From: Buchananella sp. 14KM1171
GTDB taxonomy: Bacteria > Actinomycetota > Actinomycetes > Actinomycetales > Actinomycetaceae
Length of the DNA: 64,000 nt
Direction: 5' to 3'
Assembly (NCBI RefSeq): GCF_041380365.1
Contig: NZ_CP159981.1
Coordinates: 310,001 to 374,000 of the forward strand
Position 1 is the stretch's first letter. Every line of letters starts with the position of its first letter. This document shows positions 49,766-59,338 of this stretch, in pieces. Made by a program: the position numbers and the translations under genes. Under the pieces are notes generated by a model that saw only the letters and a program-made list of their open reading frames with translations, was not told where the DNA came from and made no database searches.

Positions 49766-50950
49766 TCAGGCGTTCGCCAAGTCCTCTAGCTCGTAGCGTC
49801 GCGCCCGCAGCTCGCGCAGGCAGCCGTTCAGGACCGATCCATTGAAAGGCAGGGCTTCCCAATCGACCGCAGCTGAGGCTGCCAGCACCACGCCGGCGAT
49901 TCCTGCAAGCGCACGCCCGGGCAGCCCAACGTCGTCAGCAAGCTGCCGCCAGTGCTTCGCCTTTAGCCCCTTCTTCTTGCCGCCAATCGAGAGGGCCATC
50001 TCGTCATCGCCGTAGACGAGGGTGCAGGGAACGTCGTATATCGGCGCCAATTCGCGCTCGAACTCGCTGCCCAGCAGGGCGATGTTCTTGGCGTGCAGGT
50101 CCCCGTTGCCGGTGGCCCAGGCAAACAGGAATTGTGTGAACATCTTCTGATTGGCCACCAACGGAGCGGCTGTCAGCGCGCATAGCGCGGCAATGACCTG
50201 CTCGGCGGTAACGTCGTACTTCGCGGCAGGCACCAATTCGAGGATCTGCGCCGCGTCCTCAAAGGCGATACGGCGGATCACTCCGTCGTCGCACGCGCGG
50301 TCAAAGCGTTCAATGAACAGCCCCTGCTCTCCCACGGAGTCGGTAACTAGCTGTGACTTGGCCACCGCCAACCCCAGCCGCTGCGCCGCCTGCAGGTGCG
50401 CGTACTCGTTTGCGACCAGGTGAGGGTAGCTGCGCGGGGTCAGCTTGACGATTCCCTCGACGTCGCAGGCACGCCCTGCGCTCCCCGCCCGTACCCTTGC
50501 GGGCAGCGAGATCATCAGCGCAGAGACCTTCTCCTGCACGCCGGGAAGGGACTTGCCGTCCGGTCGGTCCAGGAGGTCGGCAAACTTGCACGCGGAGAAG
50601 TCCCCGTCGATCAGGGGGGCACCCGGACCGGGCCGCTCACCAGGGGCAAGGATTTGCACATCGCCCGGGGTGTCGCGACCGACCTCCAACAGCAGGGCTA
50701 GCTCGTTACTTAAGCTGATTTTGCGCTGCCTAGCCAAGCGGGTCAGACGGTAGCCCTCCGGGAGGAGCCCAGCGAAGAAGGCCGGGATCTGGCCGGGCGG
50801 ACAGACCACCTCGCCTGCGCCGAGCGGGAGGGATGTTGCCACCGGCGGGCCGGCATAGCCCTTCGCATAGGCGAAAACGACCTCGCCGCTCTCGGTTTGG
50901 GAGAAGTACGCAGCTAGCCGCTCGCCCTTATAAACGTCTGCGACGATCAC
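49766..50950 (-). CDS. hipA: HipA-like Ser/Thr kinase toxin
   Basis: 394 residues. Family motifs in order: FFAGLLPEGYRLTRLA, LEVGRDTPGDVQIL (P-loop-like), LPGVQEKVSALM, IVKLTPRSYPHLVANEY, FIERFDRA, WATGNGDLHAKNIALL (catalytic Asp and metal Asn) and YDVPCTLVYGDDEMALSIGG. In E. coli HipA phosphorylates glutamyl-tRNA synthetase and halts translation; the target here is presumed similar. The start (GTG) overlaps the hipB stop (GTGA). The gap downstream (49527-49765) holds no gene. Confidence 0.93.
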   Translation of the reverse strand: MIVADVYKGERLAAYFSQTESGEVVFAYAKGYAGPPVATSLPLGAGEVVCPPGQIPAFFAGLLPEGYRLTRLARQRKISLSNELALLLEVGRDTPGDVQILAPGERPGPGAPLIDGDFSACKFADLLDRPDGKSLPGVQEKVSALMISLPARVRAGSAGRACDVEGIVKLTPRSYPHLVANEYAHLQAAQRLGLAVAKSQLVTDSVGEQGLFIERFDRACDDGVIRRIAFEDAAQILELVPAAKYDVTAEQVIAALCALTAAPLVANQKMFTQFLFAWATGNGDLHAKNIALLGSEFERELAPIYDVPCTLVYGDDEMALSIGGKKKGLKAKHWRQLADDVGLPGRALAGIAGVVLAASAAVDWEALPFNGSVLNGCLRELRARRYELEDLANA

Positions 50951-51189
50951 GGGGCACCCACCTCCACCCGCACGCCCACGGCATAGGCCGCACGCATGAC
51001 CGAGTCAAACGACGGCCCGGGCACGCCGTTCTCGATCTGGCGCAGCGTGCGGTCGGAAAGCTCAATCAGGTCGGCCAGTTGGCGCTGCGTGAGCCCGTGA
51101 TGCTTGCGAGCCTTACGGATGGCGGCGCCGATCTGCTTGGTGAAGTTGGGGACGCCCGCACGCAGTTCCACCGTGGTGCCCGCTGTCAT
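50947..51189 (-). CDS. hipB: HipB-like XRE-family antitoxin and autorepressor
   Basis: 80 residues, a single helix-turn-helix: IGAAIRKARKHHGLTQRQLADLIELSDRTLRQIENG. Neutralises HipA and represses its own operon in the known systems. Three palindromes lie immediately upstream. Confidence 0.92.
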   Translation of the reverse strand: MTAGTTVELRAGVPNFTKQIGAAIRKARKHHGLTQRQLADLIELSDRTLRQIENGVPGPSFDSVMRAAYAVGVRVEVGAP

Positions 51190-51226
51190 CCGCCTGCCCT
51201 CCTGGCTATCCCAAACCTAACCGCAG

Positions 51227-51246
51227 ATCGGAAACATTCTTCCGAT
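51227..51246. promoter_or_regulatory. Operator 1 (palindrome), proximal to hipB
   Basis: ATCGGAAACATTCTTCCGAT, arms TCGGAA/TTCCGA, 38 bases before the hipB start. Likely overlaps the hipBA promoter. Confidence 0.75.
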
Positions 51247-51285
51247 CCCACGAGACTAGAAGCCGTAGCGTCCCAAAATCAAGCA

Positions 51286-51307
51286 TTTCGGAAGAATCCT
51301 TCCGAAA
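51286..51307. promoter_or_regulatory. Operator 2 (palindrome), central
   Basis: TTTCGGAAG, AATC, CTTCCGAAA: perfect nine-base arms, the strongest of the three. Its centre is 60 bp from that of operator 1. Confidence 0.8.
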
Positions 51308-51346
51308 CGTCACCCCATTGACGTCGGCAGGCACCGGAACACCCTA

Positions 51347-51368
51347 TTTCGGAAGCATTCTTCCGATT
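51347..51368. promoter_or_regulatory. Operator 3 (palindrome), distal
   Basis: TCGGAAG, CATT, CTTCCGA within a TTTCGGAAGCATTCTTCCGATT frame, 61 bp from operator 2 and about 300 bp before the divergent helicase gene. Confidence 0.75.
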
Positions 51369-51369
51369 C

Positions 51370-51665
51370 ACCCACCGTGATTGTCTACCCCTTGCACGAC
51401 GTTCTCTCCGGCCGTCTTTAAAGGCGCCGCCGGCCCCCATCGCCTTCATCGCGCCCCACGCCCACGCCTCGGCGCCCTGCCGCCGGCCCAACCCACTCTG
51501 CCTCCCCCTCCGCGCCCCAGCCCCCGCTCCGCCACCACCCAGCTCCACTACCGCCCGCGCCACCACCCACCACGTCTGCTTCGTCTCAGAGCGCGGCTGC
51601 GCCCCACACACCCCGGGGTTTTGGCTTAAAATCGCGGCGGTTTGCCTCCGGTTTGAAACGAGTCG
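51370..51665. other. C-rich, gene-free leader of the defence operon
   Basis: No gene seen. From about 51430 to 51600 the plus strand is strongly C-rich with few G runs; the minus strand has several G tracts. No clear -10/-35 or Shine-Dalgarno for the 51666 gene; the sequence becomes AT-richer at 51620-51660 (GGCTTAAAATCGCGG), where a promoter could lie. Confidence 0.5.
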
Positions 51666-54647
51666 ATGCTGATGTCTACTTCCCTCGCGCTGGTGCCGGG
51701 CACGGTGGTTTCGGTGCGCGATGAGGACTGGGTGGTGACCTCCGCGCGCAAGATCAATAACCCGCCGAGCACGCTGATTCACGTTCGCGGCTTGTCGGAG
51801 CTGGTGCGGGACACTACGGCGTCGTTCTATTCGCACTTGGACAAGATCGAGGCGTTGACGCCGGAGTCGGCGCGCATTGTGGCGGACCCTTCGCCGCGTT
51901 ACCGCCGGTCTCGCCTGTTCTTGGAGACCACTCTGCGCAAGACTCCGGAGCCGGCCACGTCGTCGCGGCTAACGGTTTCACCGCGCATGCTGGCCCGCGA
52001 GTTGAAGTATCAGCAGCACGCGGTGCGCAAGGCACTGGACCCGGGCAACGTGCGTCCGCGCCTGTTGATTGCGGACGCGGTGGGTCTGGGCAAGACGCTC
52101 GAGATCGGCATGATTCTTGCTGAGCTGGTGGCACGCGGGCGCGGGGAGAGCATTTTGATTGTGACGCCCCGGCACGTGTTGGAGCAGATGCAGCATGAGC
52201 TGTGGTGCCGCTTCGCTTTGCCGTTCGTGCGCCTGGATTCCACCGGTATTGCGCGGATTCGCCAGACGATTCCGGCTTCGCGTAACCCGTTCACGATTTT
52301 CAACCGGGTGATCATTTCGATCGACACGTTGAAGTCGGCGCGGTACCGGGAGCATTTGCGCCGCCGCCAGTGGGATGCGGTGGTGATCGATGAGTCGCAC
52401 AACTTGACTAATGCGGGCACGCAGAACAACGAGCTAGCGCGCCTGCTTGCGCCGCAGACTGACGCGCTGATTTTGGCGTCGGCCACCCCGCATAACGGCA
52501 AGACGGAGTCTTTTGCGGAGTTGGTGCGTCTGCTGGATCCCACGTTGGTTTCACCGGGCGGGGAGATTGATTTCGAGGCGGCTAGGCGCCTGATTGTGCG
52601 CCGCCATCGTTATTCGCCTGACGTGGCCAGTGAGGTGGGGGCGGACTGGGCCGAGCGCGCCGAGCCCCGTCACATCATGGTCACGCCCAGCCCTGCTGAG
52701 GAGGCGATTGCCGCCGAACTCGAGTCGGTTTGGCTTTACCCGTCGCGCGGTGAGCAGGGTGTTTTGTTGGCCGACGTTCCGCCCACCTCCCCCGACATGT
52801 TGCCCGACGTTCCGCCCGCCACCCCCGGCAACGCCACCTTGCCCGCCGCTAACGCGGATTCCGCGCCGCTGCCCGCCAAGGGCCGCGACCGTCTGTTCGC
52901 GTGGGGGCTGGCTAAGGCGTTCTTGTCGAGCCCGGCGGCGTTGGCGGAGACGGTGCAAAATCGGTTGTCCTCGCCCAAACTCCAAGCCGCTGAGCGCGCT
53001 CCCCTGGAGCGCCTGGCCGAGTTGGCTGCCAAGGCGGGAGCAGAGAGCGCGGGCAAGTTCGGCGCGCTGGTGGCGCACTTGAAGAGCATCGGTGTGGGCA
53101 AGGGGTCGCCGCACCGGGCGGTGGTTTTTGCTGAGCGGGTCGCCACACTGAACGACCTGCACGCCCGCCTGCCCAAGGCACTCGGTTTGAAGCAGAGCGC
53201 GGTGGCGTTGCTACACGGTGGTTTGAGCGACGTGGAGCAGCAGGCCGTGGTGGAGGACTTCAAGCGTGGTTCCTCCGCTGTGCGGGTGCTGGTTACTGGT
53301 GATGTGGCCTCGGAGGGCGTGAACCTGCACGCGGAGTGTCACGACTTGATCCACTTTGACATTCCGTGGTCGCTGATCCGTATCGAGCAGCGCAATGGCC
53401 GCATCGACCGGTTTGGGCAGAAGAACTCGCCGCAGATTGTGACTCTGCTGCTCTCGCCGCGCGGGGAGCGCTTTTCGGGTGACATCAGGGTGCTGAGCCG
53501 CCTGGTAGAGAAGGAACACGAGGCACACAAGGCGCTGGGCGACGCAGCTTCGCTGATGGGTAAGCACAGTGTGAAGGCGGAGGAGGATGCGATCCTGGAC
53601 TGCCTGGTGAGAAGTGGGGATTTGGATTCGGTTGCCCCGAGCCCTGCTGCGGACTCGCTGGCGGACCTGGATGCCTTGCTGGCTTCGCTTGGCGCGGAGA
53701 CGACGTTCCCGCCTGCCGCTTCCGGTAGCGCGCACGCTCCTGGCACCGCCGCGGCCCACCCCACCGGCGAGCCGTACGTGAGTCACGGCCTATTCGACTC
53801 GGACGTGGACTATCTGCAAGAGGCGCTGTTTGAGGCTTTTGAGGACCCGGGCCAGAAGGTTGGTTGGGAGTGGGATCGTTCCAAGCGGGTGGCCAAGCTG
53901 GACACCTCGAAGCCGGCCTGCCGGGACCTGGTGGCGCGTCTTTCTAAGACGCTGCCGCAGGAGTACCTGCGCAACCGCCGGGTGCTGGAGAGCCTGACGC
54001 TGGCCACCGATGCGCAGACCGCTAACTTGTCGCTGACGGCCGCCAGGCGCGATGAGGAGTCCAACTGGCCGGGGCTGCACTACCTGAGCCCGTTGCACCC
54101 GGTGTTGGATTGGGCAGCGGACCGCGCCTTGCAGGAGCTCTCGCGTAACGAGGTTTTGGCGGTGCGCGGGGAGGTGGATGAGCCCACGTTCCTGTTCTTG
54201 GGGGCTATCGCCAACGGGCGCGGCCAGTTGCTTACGCGCACCTTCATCGAGGCCGATTCCTTGTTCCCTTCTACTGTGGACAGCTTGCCGGAGTTCTTGG
54301 CCCGCGTTGGGCTGGCGGACAACCCGATCAACCCTGGGCCGGTGAGCGTGGAGAGCCTGCAGCCGCTGCTACCTGGCGCGGTGGAGCTGGCCCGCAGGGA
54401 GCTGGACTCCTGGCGCTCGCTGGTGGACACGAGTGCAACCAGCGAGCTGCAGGCTTGGATTGCCCGCAGTGGGAAGTGGCTGGAGGCGATGAGTCTGATG
54501 CCGGACAGGCGGCAGATGCGCGAGCGGCGCTCGCGCGTGGAGGCGGAGCAGGCGCTGGCTAACCAGATGTTGCCTGCCTCCGCGCAGGTGGTTCCGCTGT
54601 TGGTGGTTGTTCCGCGAGACTGGCCCGCAGCTGAGGGGGAATTGTGA
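51666..54647 (+). CDS. SNF2-type helicase, DrmD-like defence protein
   Basis: 993 residues. Superfamily 2 motor: motif I ADAVGLGKTLEIGMIL (about 136), motif II VIDESHNL (about 240), motif III LASATPHNGK, motifs V-VI VTGDVASEGVNLHAECHDLI and RIEQRNGRIDRFGQ (about 575). An N-terminal small domain (PGTVVSVRDEDWVV) and a long C-terminal part complete it. The layout is that of RapA-like/DISARM DrmD SNF2 proteins. Between motor halves (about 355-400) is a Pro-rich linker with LADVPP and LPDVPP, encoded by two copies of a dispersed 14-mer. First gene of a coupled operon; its stop overlaps the next GTG. Confidence 0.88.
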   Translation: MLMSTSLALVPGTVVSVRDEDWVVTSARKINNPPSTLIHVRGLSELVRDTTASFYSHLDKIEALTPESARIVADPSPRYRRSRLFLETTLRKTPEPATSSRLTVSPRMLARELKYQQHAVRKALDPGNVRPRLLIADAVGLGKTLEIGMILAELVARGRGESILIVTPRHVLEQMQHELWCRFALPFVRLDSTGIARIRQTIPASRNPFTIFNRVIISIDTLKSARYREHLRRRQWDAVVIDESHNLTNAGTQNNELARLLAPQTDALILASATPHNGKTESFAELVRLLDPTLVSPGGEIDFEAARRLIVRRHRYSPDVASEVGADWAERAEPRHIMVTPSPAEEAIAAELESVWLYPSRGEQGVLLADVPPTSPDMLPDVPPATPGNATLPAANADSAPLPAKGRDRLFAWGLAKAFLSSPAALAETVQNRLSSPKLQAAERAPLERLAELAAKAGAESAGKFGALVAHLKSIGVGKGSPHRAVVFAERVATLNDLHARLPKALGLKQSAVALLHGGLSDVEQQAVVEDFKRGSSAVRVLVTGDVASEGVNLHAECHDLIHFDIPWSLIRIEQRNGRIDRFGQKNSPQIVTLLLSPRGERFSGDIRVLSRLVEKEHEAHKALGDAASLMGKHSVKAEEDAILDCLVRSGDLDSVAPSPAADSLADLDALLASLGAETTFPPAASGSAHAPGTAAAHPTGEPYVSHGLFDSDVDYLQEALFEAFEDPGQKVGWEWDRSKRVAKLDTSKPACRDLVARLSKTLPQEYLRNRRVLESLTLATDAQTANLSLTAARRDEESNWPGLHYLSPLHPVLDWAADRALQELSRNEVLAVRGEVDEPTFLFLGAIANGRGQLLTRTFIEADSLFPSTVDSLPEFLARVGLADNPINPGPVSVESLQPLLPGAVELARRELDSWRSLVDTSATSELQAWIARSGKWLEAMSLMPDRRQMRERRSRVEAEQALANQMLPASAQVVPLLVVVPRDWPAAEGEL

Positions 54648-57600
54648 GCGCCTTTGAGTCGATTCAGGTTGTTGGCGACTGGGTGAGCGATCACTACTTC
54701 ACTGCCACCGGCACGGAGACCTTTGCCCACGCTGCGGCTGCGGTGGTCAAGGAGTGGAAGGCGGAGAAGAAGGAGGGGCTCTCTACCCCGCTCACCCGCT
54801 TTGGCGCCGGGCGAGTGCAGCTTCTGCGTCTGCTCTCCCGCCTGGGCGAGGAGGGCATTAGCCCCACCTCTGCGCAGGCCAGCGCCGCGTTGCGCGAGAT
54901 TCTGGGCTTCCCTCTTGAACCCCACGCGATCGCGTTTGAGCGCTCGGACGACTACTGGGCAGTCAGTGGTGTCCTTTTGGGTAGGGATCCTTCTGTTGTT
55001 TGGCTGGACGCAGAGCCTATCTTCGACAAGGAATCTGACCTGACGACAGTTGGAGTCGACGGGTTTGTAATGCGGGACAAGAAGGACTTTCCCATTAGCG
55101 CCGCGAAGGTGGTCTCTGAGATTTTCCTCTCCGAGACCGCCAACGATGAGGCCCACGACGTGGGCGAGGTGCGCTTTGTGGTGGTCAGCGCCGGCGCGCA
55201 CTTATTCCTGGCGCACCGCGACCGCTGGGCGGAGGGACGCTACCTGCGCGCCGACGTTCAGTTGATTGCGGAGCGTGACGACACCCGTGCCGGTGGCGAG
55301 GTGGAGCGTTTCTTGTCCATCTTCGCCCGCCGCTGCCTGGAGCCCGCCGCCGACGGCGTGATCTGGTGGGAGGAGCGCCTCAAGGAATCGGTGACGCACG
55401 CAGTTGGCGTCTCTCAGGACCTGCGCGACGGTATCCGCGAGTCCATCGAGATCATTGCCAACGACGTGCTGGCACGCCGCCGCGAGCGCGGCTTGGACGT
55501 GTTTGGGGTAGATGGGCAGGAGTTGGCGCGCCAGTCTCTCCGGTTCTTGTACCGCATTCTGTTCCTGCTTTACGCGGAGGCCTCCCCGGAGCTGGGCGTG
55601 GTCGCCAAGGGCGAGGACAGCTACGACCAGGGCTACGGTCTAGACCGCTTGCGTGAGCTGGTGCAGATTGACCTGACCTCGGCTCGCTCGGCGCACGGCA
55701 CGCACATCTACGATTCCCTGGCACTGCTGTTCCGGCTCGTCAACGGAGACCACCCCTCGCAGACGCAGAACTTCAGCACCGCCGGAGCAGAGTTCTCCCA
55801 CGTACTTGCTGATTCCGGTGCCTGCGCCAATGCCGAGCGCGAGCTTGCGCCCACTGACGGCTTGACCTTTGAGCCGCTAGTTGCTGATCTCTTTGCGCCC
55901 GCAGCCACCGCGATGATTGACGAGGTGGGGCTCTCCAACACCGCCCTGCAGCAGGTGCTGGAGCGGCTGCTCCTCACCAAGGCCTCGAAGGGAGAGCGCG
56001 GCTTCATTTCTTACGCCAACCTGGGCATCAACCAGCTCGGCGCGGTCTACGAGGGCTTGATGAGCTACACGGGCTTCGTGGCTCGCGAGGACCTGTACGA
56101 GGTCGCCAAGAACGGTGACCCCGCCAAGGGCTCCTGGGTGGTACCGACCGCGCGCGCCGAGGGCATTGATTCCAAGCACTTCGTCAAGCGCACCGACCCC
56201 GTCACCGGCATCTTGCAGCCAGTGGTGCACCGACGCGGCTCCTTCGTGTTCCGCCTGGCGGGCCGCGAGCGCCAGCAGTCGGCCTCCTACTACACCCCGG
56301 AGGTCATGACGCGCTTCGTGGTCTCCCAAGCCCTGGAGGAACTGCTGCCGGGGCTGAGCGCTGACCAAATCCTGGAGTTGAAGGTCTGCGAGCCCGCCCT
56401 GGGCTCCGGCGCGTTCGCCATCGAGGCCACCCGCCAGTTGGCGGCGGCCTACTTGGAGCGCAAGCAGGAGGAGCTTGGCGAGCAGATTCCTGCCGAGGAC
56501 TACGCCACCGAGCTCCTTAGGGTCAAGGCCCAGATCGCTTTGCACCAGGTGTACGGCGTGGACTTGAACGCCACCGCCGTGGAGCTGGCGGAGGTCTCGC
56601 TGTGGCTGGACACCATGCAGCCCGGCCTGAAGGCACCGTGGTTTGGTCTGCACCTGCGCCGGGGTAACTCCCTGATCGGGGCCAGGCGCTCCACGTATTC
56701 GGCTAGGTCCGTGAAGGACAAGGCTCACCTCTCCTCCCCCGGCGTCCATGCTCCCCTCACCGGGCTAGCCGAGGCGATGGCGCAGGATCGCCGCGAGGCC
56801 GCCCTGGTGGGGCGGATTCACCACTTCCTGCTGCCCGCCATTGGCTGGGGCGCGGCTTGCGAGTCCAAGGACGTCAAGGAGATCGCCAAGGCCGAGCAGG
56901 TGGCGCTAAAGGCTTGGCGCAACGCCATGCGCAAGAAGCCCACCGAGGCCCAGATCAAGCGTCTGCAGAAGGTGGCCGCTCGCGTGGAGACACTTTGGGC
57001 GCTGGCGGCCCGGCGCATGGAGATCGCCAACCAGCAGAGCACCCGCTTCATCGACTACTGGCCCCACCGCCGTCCCACTCCTCACCCCGTAGGCATCTGG
57101 GGCGTAAGCACGTGGGCCGAATGCGCTTTTGCGCCCGTGAGCCGAGCCGAGATCGAGGCCTCCCTAGCCAACCCGAACGGCGCGTACTCGCGCCTGCGCC
57201 GCATCATGGACGCGTGGTGTGCGTTGTGGTTCTGGCCACTCACTGAGGAAGTCGAGCCCCCGAGACTGGAGAGCTGGATCGCCGCCCTGGAATCCCTGGT
57301 GGGTGTGGGCGGCAAGCACCTCAATAACCGGGAGGAGGACACCAGCCTCGCCACCGCCGGCGGCTGGGCCGAGCTGGAGAGCCAGGAGGCCACCGACCTC
57401 GCCTTCAGCGGCGCTGCCTCAATCGACGCCGTGTTGGCCGAGCACCCGTGGTTGGGCGTGTGCGAGCGCGTGGCGGCCCAGCAGGGCTTCTTCCACTGGG
57501 ACCTGGACTTTGCCCATGTGTTCCTGCAGGGCGGTTTTGACCTGCAGGTCGGGAACCCACCGTGGGTGCGACCGGACTGGGACGAAAACGCCGTGTACGC

Positions 57601-59329
57601 GGAGCACGACGCCTGGTGGCAGCTCGCGGAGAAGCCCCCCGAGGCCGAGAAAAAGAGGCGGATCGCGAGCGCCCAGGCAGACGCTTCATTTGTGCCCTTC
57701 CTGCAAAACATGGGAACAGAAATCCAATCCACCCGCGCGTTCTTCGGTAGCGAGGCCAACTACCCATTGACCGCTAATCTGCGCACCGATCTCTACCGGG
57801 TATTCATGGAACGAGCTTGGACCCTTGCCTCCCCCAGCGGCGTAAGCTCCCTGATTCACCCCGAATCTCACTTCACTGAAAAGGGAGCAGAAGACTTCCG
57901 GGCGCAGACCTACTGCCACCTGCGCCGCCACTGGCAGTTCGTCAACGAGCTGGCCATCTTCGAGATCCACCACCTCGTTGTGTACGGAGTACATGTCTAT
58001 GGGACGGCCAGGGAGAACATCGGTTTCCTCATGGCGGCCGCCTTGTATCACCCCGATACCGTTGCGCGTTCGCTTCGCCACGATGGCAGCGGAGCCGTGC
58101 CTGGGTTGAAGGACGAGGACAACAATTGGGACACCCGTCCGCATTCACAGCGCATCATCCGGGTCGACGAGGAGGTACTGGCCACCTGGGCGCAGGTCGT
58201 GGACGAGCCCGGTACCCCGGCCCACCGGGCCCGCATGGTCTACCCCGTCAACACTGAGTCCCAGCGGGTACTAGAAAAGTTGAGCACTACCCCCCGCGTG
58301 CGTGAACTGGGACTACAGTTCTCTAGCGGCTGGAACGAAACCACTGATCGAAAGAAGGGGTATTTCGAGGTTGGTTCGTCGGTTCCGGAAACTTGGGACG
58401 AAGCAATCCTGCAGGGGCCGCACTTCACGGTAGGCACGCCGTTCTTCAAGACCGCTAACCCCACGATGAAAAGTAACCTCGACTACACCGAGATTGACTT
58501 GGAGGCTTTACCTGCAGACTTCATTCCACGCACTAATTACCAAATCGCATGCGAGCGCGAAAAGTACGACCGCGACTACGGCACCTGGCAGCTCCCGGAC
58601 GGCACTAGGACACCCGAGCGAGATAACTACCGCTTAGCTTGGCGGCGTATGGCAGCTCTAACCGGCGAGAGAACACTGATTCCTTGCATCATCCCTCCCG
58701 GCCCCTGCCACATAGATAATGTCTTTTCCACTTTTGTTTATCAGGACGCAACGGAACTACTGGCCCTAGTCGGACTCTTTTCGGGGCTCCTGGCAGATTT
58801 TCAAGTCCGCGTTTCTGGCAACTCAAAGATCAACTCGAATCTAACGGAATCGCTTCCTTCTGTCTCTGAATCTGACTCTCTGATTGATATGTTCGTCGAG
58901 CGCGCCGCGCGCCTGAACTGCCTCACCGCCGCGTACGCCCCGCTGTGGGAGGAGGCCATGGGCACGCCCTGGACTCCCGATTCTCCGGCCCGCAAGGCGG
59001 CCGAGCGTCGGCAGCTCTTGGTGGAGCTAGATGCGCTGGCGGCCCTGCACCTGGGCATCACGGCGGACGAGCTGTGCACCATCTACCGCACGCAGTTCGG
59101 CGTGCTTCGCCAGTACGAGCGCACCGACCTCTACGACGCCAACGGCCGCAAGCTCCCCAAGGAGGTCGCAGCCGCCTACAAGAAGTCGGGCGAGGCGATC
59201 TCAACGGAGGAGCGCACCTGGGTGCACCCGCAGTCGGGCGTGGAATACGTTTTCGAGCTGCCGTTTACTACCTTTGATCGTGAAGCCGATATGCGCGCGG
59301 CCTACGCGCGCTTTGAGAAGATGATCTAG
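54644..59329 (+). CDS. Adenine-specific DNA methyltransferase, Eco57I/DrmMI-like
   Basis: 1561 residues. The GTG overlaps the helicase stop and has GAGGGGGAATT before it. SAM motif I VCEPALGSGAFAIEATRQL (about 582) and a target motif NPPW (971-974), with about 390 residues between them, mark an amino-methylating (N6-adenine) enzyme with a long inserted region. ASYYTPEVMTRFVV precedes motif I as in Eco57I-type and PglX/DrmMI proteins. The long N-terminal 500 residues and C-terminal 500 are probably for target recognition and partner contact; no nuclease motif was recognised. Expected to mark self DNA for the two helicases. Three codon-poor, slightly lower-GC patches occur near 54960-55100 and 58250-58880. 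Confidence 0.88.
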   Translation: MSAFESIQVVGDWVSDHYFTATGTETFAHAAAAVVKEWKAEKKEGLSTPLTRFGAGRVQLLRLLSRLGEEGISPTSAQASAALREILGFPLEPHAIAFERSDDYWAVSGVLLGRDPSVVWLDAEPIFDKESDLTTVGVDGFVMRDKKDFPISAAKVVSEIFLSETANDEAHDVGEVRFVVVSAGAHLFLAHRDRWAEGRYLRADVQLIAERDDTRAGGEVERFLSIFARRCLEPAADGVIWWEERLKESVTHAVGVSQDLRDGIRESIEIIANDVLARRRERGLDVFGVDGQELARQSLRFLYRILFLLYAEASPELGVVAKGEDSYDQGYGLDRLRELVQIDLTSARSAHGTHIYDSLALLFRLVNGDHPSQTQNFSTAGAEFSHVLADSGACANAERELAPTDGLTFEPLVADLFAPAATAMIDEVGLSNTALQQVLERLLLTKASKGERGFISYANLGINQLGAVYEGLMSYTGFVAREDLYEVAKNGDPAKGSWVVPTARAEGIDSKHFVKRTDPVTGILQPVVHRRGSFVFRLAGRERQQSASYYTPEVMTRFVVSQALEELLPGLSADQILELKVCEPALGSGAFAIEATRQLAAAYLERKQEELGEQIPAEDYATELLRVKAQIALHQVYGVDLNATAVELAEVSLWLDTMQPGLKAPWFGLHLRRGNSLIGARRSTYSARSVKDKAHLSSPGVHAPLTGLAEAMAQDRREAALVGRIHHFLLPAIGWGAACESKDVKEIAKAEQVALKAWRNAMRKKPTEAQIKRLQKVAARVETLWALAARRMEIANQQSTRFIDYWPHRRPTPHPVGIWGVSTWAECAFAPVSRAEIEASLANPNGAYSRLRRIMDAWCALWFWPLTEEVEPPRLESWIAALESLVGVGGKHLNNREEDTSLATAGGWAELESQEATDLAFSGAASIDAVLAEHPWLGVCERVAAQQGFFHWDLDFAHVFLQGGFDLQVGNPPWVRPDWDENAVYAEHDAWWQLAEKPPEAEKKRRIASAQADASFVPFLQNMGTEIQSTRAFFGSEANYPLTANLRTDLYRVFMERAWTLASPSGVSSLIHPESHFTEKGAEDFRAQTYCHLRRHWQFVNELAIFEIHHLVVYGVHVYGTARENIGFLMAAALYHPDTVARSLRHDGSGAVPGLKDEDNNWDTRPHSQRIIRVDEEVLATWAQVVDEPGTPAHRARMVYPVNTESQRVLEKLSTTPRVRELGLQFSSGWNETTDRKKGYFEVGSSVPETWDEAILQGPHFTVGTPFFKTANPTMKSNLDYTEIDLEALPADFIPRTNYQIACEREKYDRDYGTWQLPDGTRTPERDNYRLAWRRMAALTGERTLIPCIIPPGPCHIDNVFSTFVYQDATELLALVGLFSGLLADFQVRVSGNSKINSNLTESLPSVSESDSLIDMFVERAARLNCLTAAYAPLWEEAMGTPWTPDSPARKAAERRQLLVELDALAALHLGITADELCTIYRTQFGVLRQYERTDLYDANGRKLPKEVAAAYKKSGEAISTEERTWVHPQSGVEYVFELPFTTFDREADMRAAYARFEKMI

Positions 59330-59338
59330 GAGCTTTAA

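Noticed and set aside
47418-49796. 792-codon plus-strand open frame
   Set aside because: Antisense to the dipZ and thioredoxin lipoprotein genes, which have signal peptides, motifs and coupled starts.
54644-59329. Type IIG restriction enzyme (single-chain cutter and methylase)
   Set aside because: Eco57I-like methylase motifs are present but no PD-(D/E)xK nuclease motif could be read, and coupling to two helicases favours a DISARM-like role.
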